Assembly (NCBI GenBank): GCA_003864495.1
Contig: ML133471.1
Span: forward strand, 3,408,257 to 3,472,256
DNA from: Nemopilema nomurai
Lineage: Eukaryota; Cnidaria; Scyphozoa; Rhizostomeae; Rhizostomatidae
Reading direction: 5' to 3'
Length of the DNA: 64,000 nt
Part shown: in pieces, positions 14,273 to 26,945 of the stretch
Numbering within the stretch: the first letter of the stretch is position 1
Layout: every line of letters starts with the position of its first letter
Position numbers and translations under genes: made by a program
Notes under the pieces: generated by a model
What the model saw: only the letters and a program-made list of their open reading frames with translations
Database searches by the model: none
Told to the model about the DNA's origin: nothing

Positions 14273-14515
14273 ATGTTTCATTCCACTTGGAAAGAAGACA
14301 GCAGTGTTACGATTGCACCAGTGTTTGCAAGAACAGCTATTTTTGTTTTGATTGCTATAGGAACAGGTTTTTTCTTATCCCTGATCTACCGAAAATCACC
14401 CCCACTCAGCTCATTGGGTGGGTGCACTGCATCGATGCATAATGCTTATCGAAAGGGAAGACAAGGACCGCGTTTTTCTTCTCGGGTAAAGACAAACAGA
14501 CACGTTGTTTTGTAG
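14273..14515 (+). CDS. Small single-TM reading frame, unrecognised
   Basis: An 80-codon frame 240 bases after the SCAPER stop. Residues about 13-38 form a strongly hydrophobic segment (APVFARTAIFVLIAIGTGFF) followed by basic residues (YRK, then RKGRQGPR), the pattern of a signal anchor or single TM helix with a cytoplasmic basic flank. An AATAAA sits at 14529-14534, right after the stop. It could be a short standalone gene, or an upstream exon of the membrane protein encoded from about 15222: a CGG|GTAAAG donor-like site lies near 14486, but its phase does not join directly to that exon. I do not recognise a family. It could also be chance. Confidence 0.35.
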   Translation: MFHSTWKEDSSVTIAPVFARTAIFVLIAIGTGFFLSLIYRKSPPLSSLGGCTASMHNAYRKGRQGPRFSSRVKTNRHVVL

Positions 14516-15086
14516 CTAGCTTTCTTAGAATAAACAGATTTTAGCTCATCAGTCCTTTTGAAATGAAGAAATCTTCTAAAAACGTTCATTTGAAACTGTG
14601 ATGCTGCACCACAGGCATCGCTTTCTATATCTCGACTTTATGCAAGTGCAAATATTGCATGCAAAGCGCGTTAGGCCATTTGCTCGCCAAGCAGTGCAAA
14701 ATTGTTGGTGTAACGGAATCACGGCCTGTTCACGTGAACCGGGGTCACGCCACCTGCAGTGTCAAAACGAGGACCAGCAGCAGTGGCTGGACCTGCACAG
14801 TTCGCTGTGATCGTACTTGATGCATTCTTTTCGAAGCTCTTCAAAACAATGATCGTTATTCTTACTTGTTTCTTTGTTACGTTGCCGTAAAACATCATGG
14901 GCAGCTCAACAAAACAGGGTGAGTCGATGAATTCTCTACGTAAGATTGCCATATGCTATTATCGAGATCCAAGTACTTCTTAGTGCAGCACGATGCCTTC
15001 TAATTCTAGGCAGCAATCATTTGGATGAAAGCATTAGAGCTGAAGTAGATGCAAGTCTTACAAGTCTATATAATTTTTAGATAAAA

Positions 15087-17123
15087 ATGAAAATTGATTT
15101 TTACTTTGTTTCACGAATCACTTGCGTGAAAAGCTCTTTCGGCCATCAAGCTCAGTATAATGCAGCAACGCCAATATGTAAACAGTGCGTTGTTTGTGAA
15201 TTCACGGTATTTCCCATCGCAGAGCCAGCCCCATCCATTGCCACCCCAGTGATCCTGGGTGCGGTGTCGGCCGTGGCCATCCTAGCGCTGCTCACAGTTC
15301 TGTTGTCCATGCATCGAAAGAAATGCTGCTCGAAGCCGAGCAAACTGAAGAGCAAAGGCTACGAAGGCCGTGGCAGGACGTTGAAGGGGAGGAAGATCGG
15401 GTACGACATCCCGCGCCGGAGCAAGCCCATCATGAGTGCGGCCGTGTGGCAACAGGAAGAGAATGACATTGCTGACGAGGTGAAAAAGAACTACGGAAAC
15501 ATCTCCAACTGCAGCAACCCCGTTTTGTTTGAGCTGACTGGCTTTGAGCAGCAAGACGAGTTTAAGCAGATTGCCATCGAAACAAGTAGCTTCAAAATCA
15601 CAAAGCAAAAGAAGATTGCCCAGCTTCATTCGATTCTGAAGAAGTCTGACAAGGTACCTCTTGGTACAAATACACATAGGGACCAAATAGAACAAATGTC
15701 GAGTAAAGAGCCAAAGGCAGTCTTGTCCTCCCCTGACTGCCCTCGTCCAGCGGTAGAAAGAAGTTACTGTGCGGAGAATCAAAACATTTGTCGTGATGCT
15801 GAAGTGGAAGAAAATGCAATCTCGAAAGTTCAAAACTGGGTAAACAACTCAATTGCTATTACAGCTGATATGGAGGGTGAGATTAAGATGACTGCTGGTG
15901 ATATGCCTGACATTGGTTCAAGAGTCGTCAATGAAAAACCTAGTGCAAATAGAACGACGGAAAGAGAAGATACTGAAAAACCTAAGCGAGGGAACTTTGA
16001 GGCGGCAGACAAAGCTAGCAGGGCATCTGGTTGCCAGCAGGGTATACTACGTGGGAGCATAAAGGAGAAAACTGTAGATGTGAAGGAAGATGCTTATAAA
16101 AAAGAGAAAGAGGAGTGCATATTGAGTGACGCAGAATTGGAGAAGGCGGTTTCTAGCGAAAGGAAGCCGAAATACTCAGCCGAAGAAGACTTTGAAACTG
16201 CAAAAGATGTTAAAAAATTAATCGTGACGCGATGGATTGATCACGCGACAAGAAATAACAGGCCGTGTATAGTTGAAGAAGAATCTGATACGGCATTAGG
16301 AGAGAAGTCCTTAAATGAACTGGAGTATGAGGAAATAGACTCAATACTAACCAGTGTTTCAAGAATGGATGAGAGAAGAGTTTCAAAGCTCAAAGCCACT
16401 GAGTTTTATAAACAGCTGCTTCTAAAGAAGTTACAAAAACAATCGAACAGGAATCATAGTCAATCAATAGTAGAAAGAATTGAAGAGGAAGGGAGGGCAT
16501 CGAAAGTCGAGGCGGAGAAACAGACTAGCAATAAAGAAGGAGAATCCTACCATGATGGAGGCAGGAATATTGAATCACACGAGAATGCCAAGGGTCGCAA
16601 AGAAACTGTGCGTCAGTCTTTGTCTGAAAGCAGCATCCATGATGCCTTCCCGGATATGAAGAATACTGACAATAAAGCGACGAAAAAGGTGGTGGAGCAG
16701 CACAGGGTCGAGGCTGGCAACGAAAACGAGGCGTTCGTTAAGTACTCCATCGTCCGCAACTTCAGCGACCGCTACAACCCGCTGGTTTACGTTTCGCTCA
16801 CGCACATCTACGGGCTGGGGAGACTGTTTGGCTACGATAACAGCGTGGTGGCAAGGTTGTACTTGGCCGGCAATGCGACTGAAGACGCAGTCGAGGAAAG
16901 TGGGCAGATACCCTCTGACGACAACATTTACCTCGAAGAGATGTTCTCCGTGAAAGGAGCCTCTGCGAAGGCGATTATTAGTGACTCGCTCGTCGTTGAA
17001 ATGATCTTCGAAGACAGCGAAAACCCTGAGTTGCATGTTGTGTTGCCACTGGGTTCGCTTCGCCATAAAGCAACGCTGATTGACTCTGTTCCCTTTGAAA
17101 AGGGCTGTTTTCGTGCCAGTTAA
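15087..17123 (+). CDS. Unrecognised single-pass membrane protein with long charged linker and possible C2-like C-terminus
   Basis: An open frame of 678 codons. The first 45 or so codons are probably intronic, because a good acceptor (CATCGCAG) ends near 15221, just before a Pro/Ser/Thr-rich stretch and a TM helix (TPVILGAVSAVAILALLTVL). Basic, Cys-containing juxtamembrane residues follow (HRKKCCSKPSKLK), then a conserved-looking stretch ending near the KKSDK at 15653. About 350 residues of Lys/Glu-rich, low-complexity and probably disordered sequence come next. A GC-richer C-terminal 130 residues follows, whose hydrophobic strand pattern (NPLVYVSLTHIYGLGRL, SLVVEMIFEDSENPELHVV) resembles a divergent C2 domain; that is inference. 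The 5' exon(s) are not identified, so the start at 15087 is only the open-frame limit. AATAAA is at 17451-17456. Confidence 0.6.
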   Translation: MKIDFYFVSRITCVKSSFGHQAQYNAATPICKQCVVCEFTVFPIAEPAPSIATPVILGAVSAVAILALLTVLLSMHRKKCCSKPSKLKSKGYEGRGRTLKGRKIGYDIPRRSKPIMSAAVWQQEENDIADEVKKNYGNISNCSNPVLFELTGFEQQDEFKQIAIETSSFKITKQKKIAQLHSILKKSDKVPLGTNTHRDQIEQMSSKEPKAVLSSPDCPRPAVERSYCAENQNICRDAEVEENAISKVQNWVNNSIAITADMEGEIKMTAGDMPDIGSRVVNEKPSANRTTEREDTEKPKRGNFEAADKASRASGCQQGILRGSIKEKTVDVKEDAYKKEKEECILSDAELEKAVSSERKPKYSAEEDFETAKDVKKLIVTRWIDHATRNNRPCIVEEESDTALGEKSLNELEYEEIDSILTSVSRMDERRVSKLKATEFYKQLLLKKLQKQSNRNHSQSIVERIEEEGRASKVEAEKQTSNKEGESYHDGGRNIESHENAKGRKETVRQSLSESSIHDAFPDMKNTDNKATKKVVEQHRVEAGNENEAFVKYSIVRNFSDRYNPLVYVSLTHIYGLGRLFGYDNSVVARLYLAGNATEDAVEESGQIPSDDNIYLEEMFSVKGASAKAIISDSLVVEMIFEDSENPELHVVLPLGSLRHKATLIDSVPFEKGCFRAS

Positions 17124-18888
17124 GCTGGCTGTTTCGCCCAAATTGAGGTGGACAATCAAACTAATTTTATCTCTGCTTGTTGTCTAAAGGGGATCCACTC
17201 CAAATTTGTGAATAGTAGCATTCTATGGACAGCAGCTGGTTCTTTCAGTTTTTTCTATGGAAACTTGAGCATTTTCAAACACATTTAGTTTTTGTAATAG
17301 CTTTTGTAATACTTTTGCAACAATTTTTGTAACAATTTTTATAACAGTTTTTGTAATATTTGTATAGTACCTTAATCGCTAAGCTTAGGCTGTTAACATT
17401 CAATTAAAAGTCTTGGATATAAAATGTCATTTAAATACGAATATGAAGTTAATAAACCGCAATGGTAAATCGCGTTCAATTGAAACTCAACGTTTTTGAG
17501 TAAGATTAACCATTGGCCGCTAGAACACTGATCGAATCAGTCATTTGACATTTCCTTCGCCTTGCCTGCAATTGTAATTACTCTCCGCCCTACATTGTCG
17601 TGTTTACAAAATATTATAAAACGTTTGCAAGAATCAATAGTGTTTTCATTTCGAGTAATAAACACGATTCCGCGAAGAAGGCTGGCAATATGGGAAAAGC
17701 AAAAAGCCAAATTTATATGAATGTCTTTTCGCATCAACTGCAAACCCCTTTCTAAAAAAGCGATAAAAAAGTCACAGCGTTCGTTTTGCCTAACGAAACC
17801 CGATTTTCAACCCTCCCTCACAAAAGAATTGCAGAAAGGAAAAAATGTGGAATCCAGCAACCAACCGATCATTATCTTCAGATTAACTTGCTTAAAAGTA
17901 TACTGTCTAAGAAGAAAAATTACAAAATATATTATCGATTCAAAAACCGGACGGTCTAACAACTGGAAACAAGCAGTGTTGTGGTTAGATGAACTTCAAA
18001 TAGAAAATATGAAGCCAATGAACAAAAGCTACTTCGCCTAATGGAGTACAAAATCCAAGATAGAGACAGCAAGCAATCAAACGGAAGAAGCAACAAAATG
18101 TCTCTATTCCCTTTCAGCAACTCGATTCAGTAAGTTACAGCGTAACAGCAAAATGTTAAAAAAGCCTTTAACCCACTTGTTTCTAATCTATATGCAAATC
18201 TTAATTGAGATTCAGGACGTTTTTCATTTGTCTCAAAGTAAAGATGGAAAAAATCAACGGAAGGCACTTTTCTGTTAGCAGCTGAAATAAGAAATCTGTG
18301 AACAAGTGCTTTGTAGTACAATAAGAAATCCAAAGGGAACTATGTCTGCTACAGACTAGCAGAAAACTCTTTTGATTTAAGACCACCCGCAGATCTGAAA
18401 AAGCAGTCTTGATAGACTGCATGAGCCGATGGGACATTATCACAATTCATTCACTGTCATGCTTCTTCTATCATTAGTGTCAGAATCAAAGCCACCAAAA
18501 CGGATTTTAAGTAAAATTCTAAGCATCTACTGTTTCAAGGAACGCTCATACATCACACTTCGGTACATGGAAATCCTATGAGATTTCGGCCAGCTGGTAC
18601 GAAAAGCAAAAAACAGCTTTATTTACAACTTTACTGGGCTCTTTGCACAGTGTTAAGAAACCTAGAGAGTTTACACAGAAATTAACATTGCACTGTGTCA
18701 ATTCCAAATAGAACTAAATCATATTAATACGTTATATTAACTTGTGTGTTGATTAGCTTGGATTTGTAGTCTACTTAATCAAAAAATATTTGTTATCAAT
18801 TGAAGCTAGCTAAAAAGAAAATTGTCAGAGCGATATCTGCATTGAGCTATTTGCTGAGATACGAGGGCATTCATCATAATAAATGATT
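17124..18888. other. Intergenic spacer between convergent genes
   Basis: This lies between the 3' ends of the membrane-protein gene (+) and endophilin (-). At 17281-17366 there is a short degenerate tandem array of TTTTTGTAAYA units. No gene is supported here; open frames are short and have no recognisable features. Confidence 0.6.
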
Positions 18889-21800
18889 CTATGTCAAGGG
18901 AACCAAAACATCGACATAATTGACTGGAAAGAAGCCGCTCTCTCCGTTGACCGTGCCTTCAAACCAGTTCTCGTCAATTTGACCGGTGAGCGTGATAATG
19001 TCGCCTTCTCTGAAGCTCAACTCCCCTTCGTTTTCTGCAGGAAGACCATGCATCTCATTATTACCGGTGGGCAGAGAAATACAAAAACAATGCAGACAAT
19101 GGCGAATGAAGGGTGACAGCAAATCAGTGAAAAGGGCCTGGGTGCTAGTGCTCGTCGACTGAACATGCCTGAACATCAGATTCGTTAGAAATAACAACTC
19201 ACAGCTTAACAGCAACACACTCACCTTTATCAAAGTCATACAGGGCCTTTGCTTGGGGCTTCTGCGTGGGCAGATTTGCCGAGGGCCGCGACACTGGCGG
19301 AGATATGCTGATGGGAGTGCTGAAGGAGACCTGGTCGCTGCTCGAATCGCTACTGGCGTCGTCGTAGCTTCGTCTGCTGATTGCTTTGCGCTCTTGCTTG
19401 GGGCGGCTCGCAGCGACGGACATTCTGCAAGGCAGAACCGCTAATTCAGGAAGGATCTTGTTAACACAGTCGCTGATGGGCTAGCTTGCAACGCACGGAA
19501 ATAGCCATAACAAAACCACCACAAGTGTCCGTCTTATTACTTGTACAATTTAGTGGTGAAAAAACAGCTGATGCAAGGCTCACAACCACAGCAATATAAA
19601 AGGTAACTCTTTGAAAAAAATGGTGCAAACGACGCAATGAAATTACCGGTTCTACTTGAAGACGAATCAACTTACTGGTCACTGAGCTGAGAAGTCAGCA
19701 CATCACAAACATCGAAACATTGCTTATAATATTCCCTCAGTGCATTGGTGAAAGCATACAGTTCTCCGATGTGTTCTTCCTAAAAGGTGAATCACATATG
19801 TCAGGTAGAGCAACAGGGCTACAAGAAGCAAGTGTCTCTTCTACAACAGCAACTGCAAAGAAAACTGTTACATCCAGCCTTTGAAGACTCGTATTTTCAA
19901 ACAATAGAGAATCATTGGGGATACGACTATTTAAGCTAAATACAGGGGCCTCTTTAGCGTGAATCTGTTCGTACAAAGTGCTTGAAAAAGGCAATTTAAA
20001 TAAGCACGTAGCCTGATGCAAATGCAAATAAGCTTGATAATGATACAGGCAACCGAAGGTTTAGAAGTAGAAAACATTAGCTTACGTCACTGTCCATAAG
20101 ATTCATCATGCTGCTGTAACACAGCTCCTTCGATTCCTCGAACTTCTCTTCTGCTATTCTTAGTTCCTCCTTCGTCACTGAAATCGCAACAAAATGGCAA
20201 TGACGCATTGATAAGTAGTAGAATTATTTGCAGGTTACTTCGGACTCAAAAGTTCGAGCGTTCATACTATGAATACTACATCATAAAAGATGACTTATAA
20301 AGTATGAACAAGAACGCGAAAGATACTACGCCGGAGGGTGCAAGTTGTTCACGCAATGCAAGAGGAATGTCACTTACCCTTCTCTCCCTTTTTCTTCTTG
20401 TAGTCATAGTCAAGCCGCCGGCCAGACAGTTTTTTTCTGTGATGCTGAAAAGTTTACATTTTACATAATCAAAACCTCGCCCAGAAAATCAAACATGGCA
20501 ATTAATTAGCAAATGAACGTTGCTTGAAAGCGGAAAATACTTTGAAAAACAAGAAAGCAGTTAGTATTTTCGGGCAAGAGGCTTGAAAGTTCAACGACCT
20601 CTGTTTTTTTCGGACCCTCCAAAAGGAATACACTCACTAAAAATAACTGCAAATGGAAAGGTCTTATTAAAGTTTATATAGTTCAGCAGAAATCAGTTAC
20701 TGGTCACTCTCTTCTGATCTTGATGAAAGATTGAGCGAGATTTTTCGCACTGTTCACAAAATCTCTTCAAAAATCTCACAAAATCTATAAATTTTACCTC
20801 AGTTAAAATTACATAATTATTTATACTTCAAGAGTGGTAATGATCATAATAAGGGTAATCATACTACGAGTTTCCCGAGTGAGGTTCTCTTCCTTTTCAT
20901 AAACTCTGAAAATACATTGCTTGGTTGCGATTTTCAATGCGGATGCAGCAAAGGGTATTTGTATTCGTATTTGTTTCTACCTAGCTTCTGAAGATAGTTT
21001 TTAGGATACTGAGAAGCTTAAGCTTATTGAGCAGTGTCCTGGTCCTTTTTCTTGATGTGAACACACCTCGCGATTCCTTATGCCTGGAATTACAGAGAGC
21101 TAGCGAATCTCCTAACTTTGTGTGCAAGTTTGGTCGTGCCAGGAACTCAAACCATGAACCCTTGAGTCTGTAGTCAGTGCCTCTAACAACTGAGCTATCT
21201 TCGCGCAAAGGGTGCCTTTTACCATGTGACAAGAAATACAATTCGTAACGAAAACTGGAGAAAACCCCATTTCCAATTCTTTCACAAAAAGAGCATTTAT
21301 GCAACCAATCCAATTGGCAAATACATGAACCACATAAATTTTGTTCATCATATTCTTTCTGTGCAGGGGATTAGTCACTCCTCTGGGCCTGCTTCTATGT
21401 GGGTGCATAGTATAGAGCTAGACATTTGTGACAAATTAAAAGGCCCCAATCAATCTCCTGGTCAAAAAAGTGTTTTGTTACAAAAAATGATACACATTTA
21501 ATTACCATTATTTCTTTCAGGTCCTTGTTCTGCAGTTGCTCTAGAGGATCCAAAAAGTTCTGTTTCACACTCATTTCCTATAAAGGTACATTAAAAAGTC
21601 CTTAATGCAAATAATTAGATAAAGTTGAGATGAAATTCGTCTTTTCAGTTGATTGTGTCCCTGTTCCTTGCTTAAAGTGCCATTCTACTTTAGTGGCTGT
21701 CACCTTTTCATGATATGAGTGGAAAATGTGTGCAAGTTAATGAGCTCCTGACGAAGTTGAAATCCTGCACCTAAATAAAATTAATTACTTTCTTGCATGA

Positions 21801-24800
21801 ATTTATTGTCTGCTCAAATAGATCCCATGAATCTTTTTAAAACGTTTTTTTTTTACTTTTTTTAAGCATTTCTGAATTTTTTTAAAATCACTTTCCAATG
21901 TTTGCTTAAAAACAGCTGAAGGTTCTGAATATTTTGATACATTCGTTCAGTGGTGCATACTTAGTAAATAAAGAGCCTAAAATAAAGTATAGCACTTAAT
22001 ACTAGACAACTTTAATTAAAAAAACCCTAAGCAGGAAATGGCACAATTCATAGATAATAAAATGCAAAGAAACATACCAATGAATCCTTAATTTCAGCCA
22101 TACTGGAGAATGCTTCACCCACTTGCATCACAGATGTTGCTAAAAAGCAATAGCTGTACTTTATAGATTTACTTTTTGCTTTAGACAAAAAAATAGACAA
22201 AACAAGATTCCCAAAGAGTCCATTGTGGGAGTGAACTAGTAGTGGGGTGGCTTTCTCATTGTTGTCACAACTTTCTATCTCATATCTATCCCATTTCTTT
22301 CTATATTTTTGTCAATAAGAGAATCTGGCATTCAACCCTTCGGCTTAAATCATAATCGTGATTCTAATTTACGTTTACAATCACATGAAAAAGCTGTATA
22401 TATATCCATAAAAGAATTTTCACAAACAATCTCAATGACTTTGATATAACTCTGCATCAGAGAATATGTTCCAGGAAAAAGTACTTGAATAGAAATGGAA
22501 GCATTTTCAATTCAACTATAAAGTTTTTGATAAAATGTTTATGTAACAAAGGTTTGTCCTCATAGTTAAATGTTAAGGGATGCCAACAAAATTCCTGTGG
22601 CTTCAGTTATTCTTGAAAAAGATTCAGACTTAAAAACAAAGCCTTTAAAACTTGGTGATGTCTAGATTGCTCCCAGAAACAATGCACATAATACTGATGT
22701 TTTAACATTGACTTCTAATGTCATACCAAAAGGAGAGTCTTCCCCAATGTCAGTTCCTGCTTTCGTCAAAACATCAGATAAAATATTTTCAGGTTGAATA
22801 TATTTTACATTCTCTCCTCTTGCTTGACCCCGGGCTTTTAGCACTGCTGTCTGAAAATTCAGTTTTGTTCGAGCAGCTGAAAAACACAATTTATTATTAG
22901 TTCTTTTTAATCAACAAAAGTAGATTGTAATAGAACATAACATAATAAATATTTCCAATACATGCATATCAGCAATGACATCTATGAAAAGATACTGGAA
23001 TTAGGCTGTTATGGATCAGAACAGAAATATCATATCATTAGCCAGATTAGAATAAAACACTGTGGCCAAGCAATGGCAAACAAATCGCAGGATATCCATT
23101 TCTAGTTAATCCTGGTGTTATGCATGCCTTTTCAATTCATGGAATTAGAGAATTAACCTGGATTTGGTTGTAAAAATTCCTTCGTTTTGTGCTGAAGCTG
23201 ATCTACAAGGTGATTGTATGCATCTGTTTTCTGAAACAAAATTTTTGAGAAGCAAAGATCAACAACAACAAAATATCCAATCAAACCTCAACAGTTACAA
23301 ACTAAATTTTCAAAATTCAACTCGAAATTATGATTTCAAATATTCAAATGAAGCAATTACTGTTTACTCTTCACTGAAAAAAGGGGCTAAAAATAAACTT
23401 GTTAAAGCATTTTTACCTCCTTCTTTTGAACCATCAATGAGTTAATTCTAAGAAAACCAGGTGTAAAACTTACCCTTTCTAACTCAATAAAATCTTCGTC
23501 TAATTGTGATCCCTTGACACTTCCCAACTTCTCACTCATGTACTAGAATAAAATGTGCTCTTGAAATTTAAAATATCTCATGTGTAAAAAAATCAACATA
23601 CATTTTCAACTTGAATGGTAATATGAAAATTTATTCAAGAAGTTAAATTATAGCTTATATATATGTACAGGAAATGAAAAGCTTGATGAAAAGTTAGTCA
23701 GGCTTGAAATGTATTCCATTAGAAGAATGCTGATCTTAAGAGTTATCAACAAAACTTCTAATTGAGTTATGAATGACCAGCAGAATATGGATTGGTATTT
23801 GTTGCCTCTGAGGCTGGCTAAAATGCTACATAAATGCTTTTATTTTGAAGTTTTAAGAGTTAATCTGAAGGGTATGTCATGATTTAGTTTGAGAAAACTG
23901 TGTTTGTCAAAGTTTCTTAAAAGTTTCAAACTTTGCTTGGTCACCAAGCGTATTTTGAAAAAATGTTGAAAAAATTTCAAGAGTTTGAAACTATTGAATT
24001 TGACTGTGAAAATTGATTGTAAATTTTGATTTGCGTGGATGGTATTAATGAGCCCTAGCATTTACACAATCCTAGTGAAATCAATTAAGCAAGCAATAGA
24101 TTAGTTTTCTATCCTCTGGAAAAACAACCAGCAGGGAGCATTGTATCTCCCATACAGCATCTGGTTCTGTGAATCCTTTAAGCCTGTGTCAAAGGGAAGA
24201 GGACTGGTGGTCTATTCACAAGCTATTTGGAGGGATAATGAAGAGCTCAAAGTAATAACAAGGCCAGTGATTCATTTGACATGATTCTGGCAACCTTAAT
24301 CAGTTGATTTCTGAGATCTGCATCTGGTGAGAATACCTCCACCCACTAACTAATTGATAAAAAATATCAACACAGATGAAGGAATGAGAGAAGGATTATT
24401 CAAGAATTCATGTCTCATAAATTGTTAGTGGAATCATCAGTTTGTTAGAACACAAATTGATAAAAAGTCCCCAAACTCACTACCAATTATTACCTATCAG
24501 ATAATGGATAAAAAGGGCTCAAAACAAAAGCACTGACCAAAATAAACTTGATAACTTTTTGATAACTTTTTTTGAAGAGATATTACTTATTTGTTTGTAT
24601 TTCTTTGATGAATTCATTTCTTGATGCCTTTTTTTAGCAGACTTTAAACAAAGAGAATGTTAATGTAAAATTGGAAGCAACTCAGTTGTTAGCAGGGGCT
24701 GATTTAAGAGGCAAAGATTGGGGGGGGGGAGGGGGGTATTAGATTATGACAAGATTTTAGTGTCACACCCTTCAGGTGCCTGAGAAATAATAGAAACACC

Positions 24801-26287
24801 CATTTTTGAATTTATATTTATAATCATAATTTCTTAAATCTAACTGTAAAGAAAAACTACAACTGACTCGACAAGAGGATAAATAAGGGAGAAAATGGTG
24901 TCATTTCATCACTGCTGACTACCAATAAAGCTATCTATCGAATCAAAACACAATTGGATAGCACAAAAATATTTGGGGGGTGTCGCACCCCACAGACCTC
25001 CCGGTAAGTACGTCCCTGGTTGTTAGTCTTCATAAAGAAGACCATTATAATATAAACATGAATTTGCAAAAATAGGAAATAGACATGGTTTCAAAAAAGA
25101 TACAAAATGTACAAAGGTAGGAAAATTTGGAGCAGATTTGTTTGCACGCCTCTATTGTATATGTGTAACAATAAATAAAAGTTATGCAGAAAGAGTGCCC
25201 ACTCTCATTGACAGATGATAAGATAGAATCTTAAATATGTTCTTTCAAAAAGATTTTAGAATTTCAAATTGATTGCTTTCAAAATCAATAACTTGTGAGT
25301 AAAGAAGAAATGTAGGCAAAAGTCTATTACTGCAATATAACCACAGATACGTTTAACACAGAGCTTCTAACTCTATTGCTAACTTTGAGGATGTTGCGGT
25401 ATTCCGATGACACCATTGGCAAGCAGCCATTATTGGTCAGAGTTAGCAGGAAACATTCGACTTCAGCGTAGTAAACATTTCAAGCAAAAACTTTCTGTTA
25501 AATTAAGAATTAGTTTCCTGATAATTAAATAATGTCTAAATGTTAATAACTCTTTCTCGGTGTTTCGGCAATTGACACTGTTGAATTTAGTGCTTCTAAA
25601 TCATAATGGACACTCCTCAAGATATGGATTCTGCGACCCTTACTTGTTTCTAATGTCAGGTTTAGAAATGTCCCTTTTGGACAATATTTCCCCGAGAGGA
25701 CTTTGAACTGCTAAACTTAGGATTAATGTAAAGCTTAAAAAATTAAATAAAGGATATAAAAAGTAGTTTGAAACAAATGCTCAAAAATATTTAAATCATT
25801 CTTGCTGAGAACTATTTGATCTAGGCGGGCAACAATATTTTGCAATTATTCAATAGCTCCTCTATATATACGAGTAAGTAGTGGCGATTCGATTTGGAAA
25901 ACAGAGTACACAAGCTGCTTCTAACATATTTTCTTTAAGTGACGATTTATTAGCAAGCAAATATGATGAGCGTTTGGAGGGCACAACACACAGTTCTACT
26001 TGTTGCCTTTAAAACTTACGATGAAAATATGGCACTAAGCATACACCATTCTATTTTAAAAAAATTGACGGTAGATACAAAGAAAAACATGCATTGCAAA
26101 AGTTGTAAAGAGGAAAGAGGTAGGCCAAAGATCTCTTGCACAGTAGGTGCCCGAGTGCATGCAAGAGCATGTCAAACAAGTGGCTGGAGACAGGGTCAGG
26201 TTTACTAGACATTGAAATATTTCTAGAAACATCACCCCATACCTGATTGGCTTTATTGAACTGTTTTTTAAGTCCTGCAAGAGACAT
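18889..26287 (-). CDS. SH3GL: Endophilin-A (SH3GL-type) with N-BAR and SH3 domains, complete
   Basis: Endophilin-A bends membranes and recruits dynamin and synaptojanin during endocytosis. Eleven coding exons (5' to 3'): 26243-26287, 23474-23542, 23158-23230, 22727-22876, 22078-22139, 21506-21577, 20378-20444, 20086-20177, 19676-19779, 19225-19424, 18889-19034. They sum to 1080 nt (359 aa plus stop) with consistent phases. The start [13 protein letters not shown] is the amphipathic H0 helix. The BAR domain (about 20-245) shows the family signatures [19 protein letters not shown] and [20 protein letters not shown] Ser/Pro-rich linker (about 246-300) leads to the SH3 domain (about 303-357): [37 protein letters not shown]. 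Length is close to the usual 350-370 aa, and all GT-AG junctions look normal. Intron 1 (2.7 kb) holds a MITE and intron 6 a SINE. The choice among A1-A3 does not apply; this looks like a single pre-duplication A-type gene. Confidence 0.95.
20985..21215 (-). repeat. tRNA-derived SINE in endophilin intron 6
   Basis: On the minus strand there is a tRNA-like head: A-box TAGCTCAGTTG (21187-21197) preceded by GCGCGAAGA, then an anticodon-arm-like stretch and a B-box GGTTTGAGTTCC (21142-21153) at tRNA-like spacing. A non-tRNA body follows to about 20985. The head lacks clean acceptor pairing, so I call it a SINE rather than a functional tRNA. End points are approximate and no flanking duplication was confirmed. 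Confidence 0.6.
24693..25018. mobile_element. hAT-type MITE in endophilin intron 1
   Basis: A 326-bp segment flanked by a perfect 8-bp direct repeat GTTGTTAG (24685-24692 and 25019-25026), the hAT target-duplication length. Ends begin CAGGGGC and finish GTCCCTG, imperfect inverted termini of hAT type. G-rich tracts lie inside both ends (a poly-G run near 24720, GGGGGG near 24975). It has no coding capacity and is therefore non-autonomous. Confidence 0.8.
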
Positions 26288-26945
26288 GACTATTGGTTTC
26301 CAATGCACTTGACAACACAGCTTCTCTTAATCGTCAAGTCAGTCAGCCAACTCACTGAATCAGTAATGTTTGAGCTGGGTGTCATGCATGTCGGGAATTA
26401 TAGGCCGCGTTAAGCCGCAAATAAACGCCCTTTGTTAATAGACGCCGTATTTAAAATTTCTTCCGTGAAGGCACCCAATTCTTTCCTCTTACCCATCTTT
26501 TCATTACCTTCGTAATTTCTAATAAGCTCCTTCCACTCACTCTGCTTTCATGTGTAAGTAACATGCGTAAAATGGTACATTGAGTTGCTCCCATTGCCAT
26601 GATTTTAGTCCGATAAATTCAAAAGTTTTTTCTGGGAGTAATTTCTAGAGGTTATTTTGTTTAAATAATGGGGTTTGCTTTAAAAAAATGTAAATTTTCT
26701 ATGTAAATTTAAGTTGTGCATTTGTTTATTCCCATTAATGCATTTTCGACCAATCTTCAGGGCACAGTCGCATAATTTTTCAAAGGGGTATCTCCAGACT
26801 GCCCATACACCATAACCACCATCTACGCAACTGCTTCACAATTCTGCTTCAATTATAACGGGGTACCATTTTACAGCCGATCGATCTCAGTGCCCCCTCC
26901 CGGCGCGTTAGGAAGCCAGGCCACAACTTAACTGCCAGGCATATC

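Noticed and set aside
15282..17159. Long minus-strand frames (183 and 194 codons) opposite the membrane-protein exon
   Set aside because: Shadow frames caused by biased codon use of the + strand coding sequence; composition and motifs support the + strand.
21130..21230. Functional tRNA gene
   Set aside because: A and B boxes are present, but the acceptor stem does not pair cleanly and a long non-tRNA tail follows; a SINE fits better.
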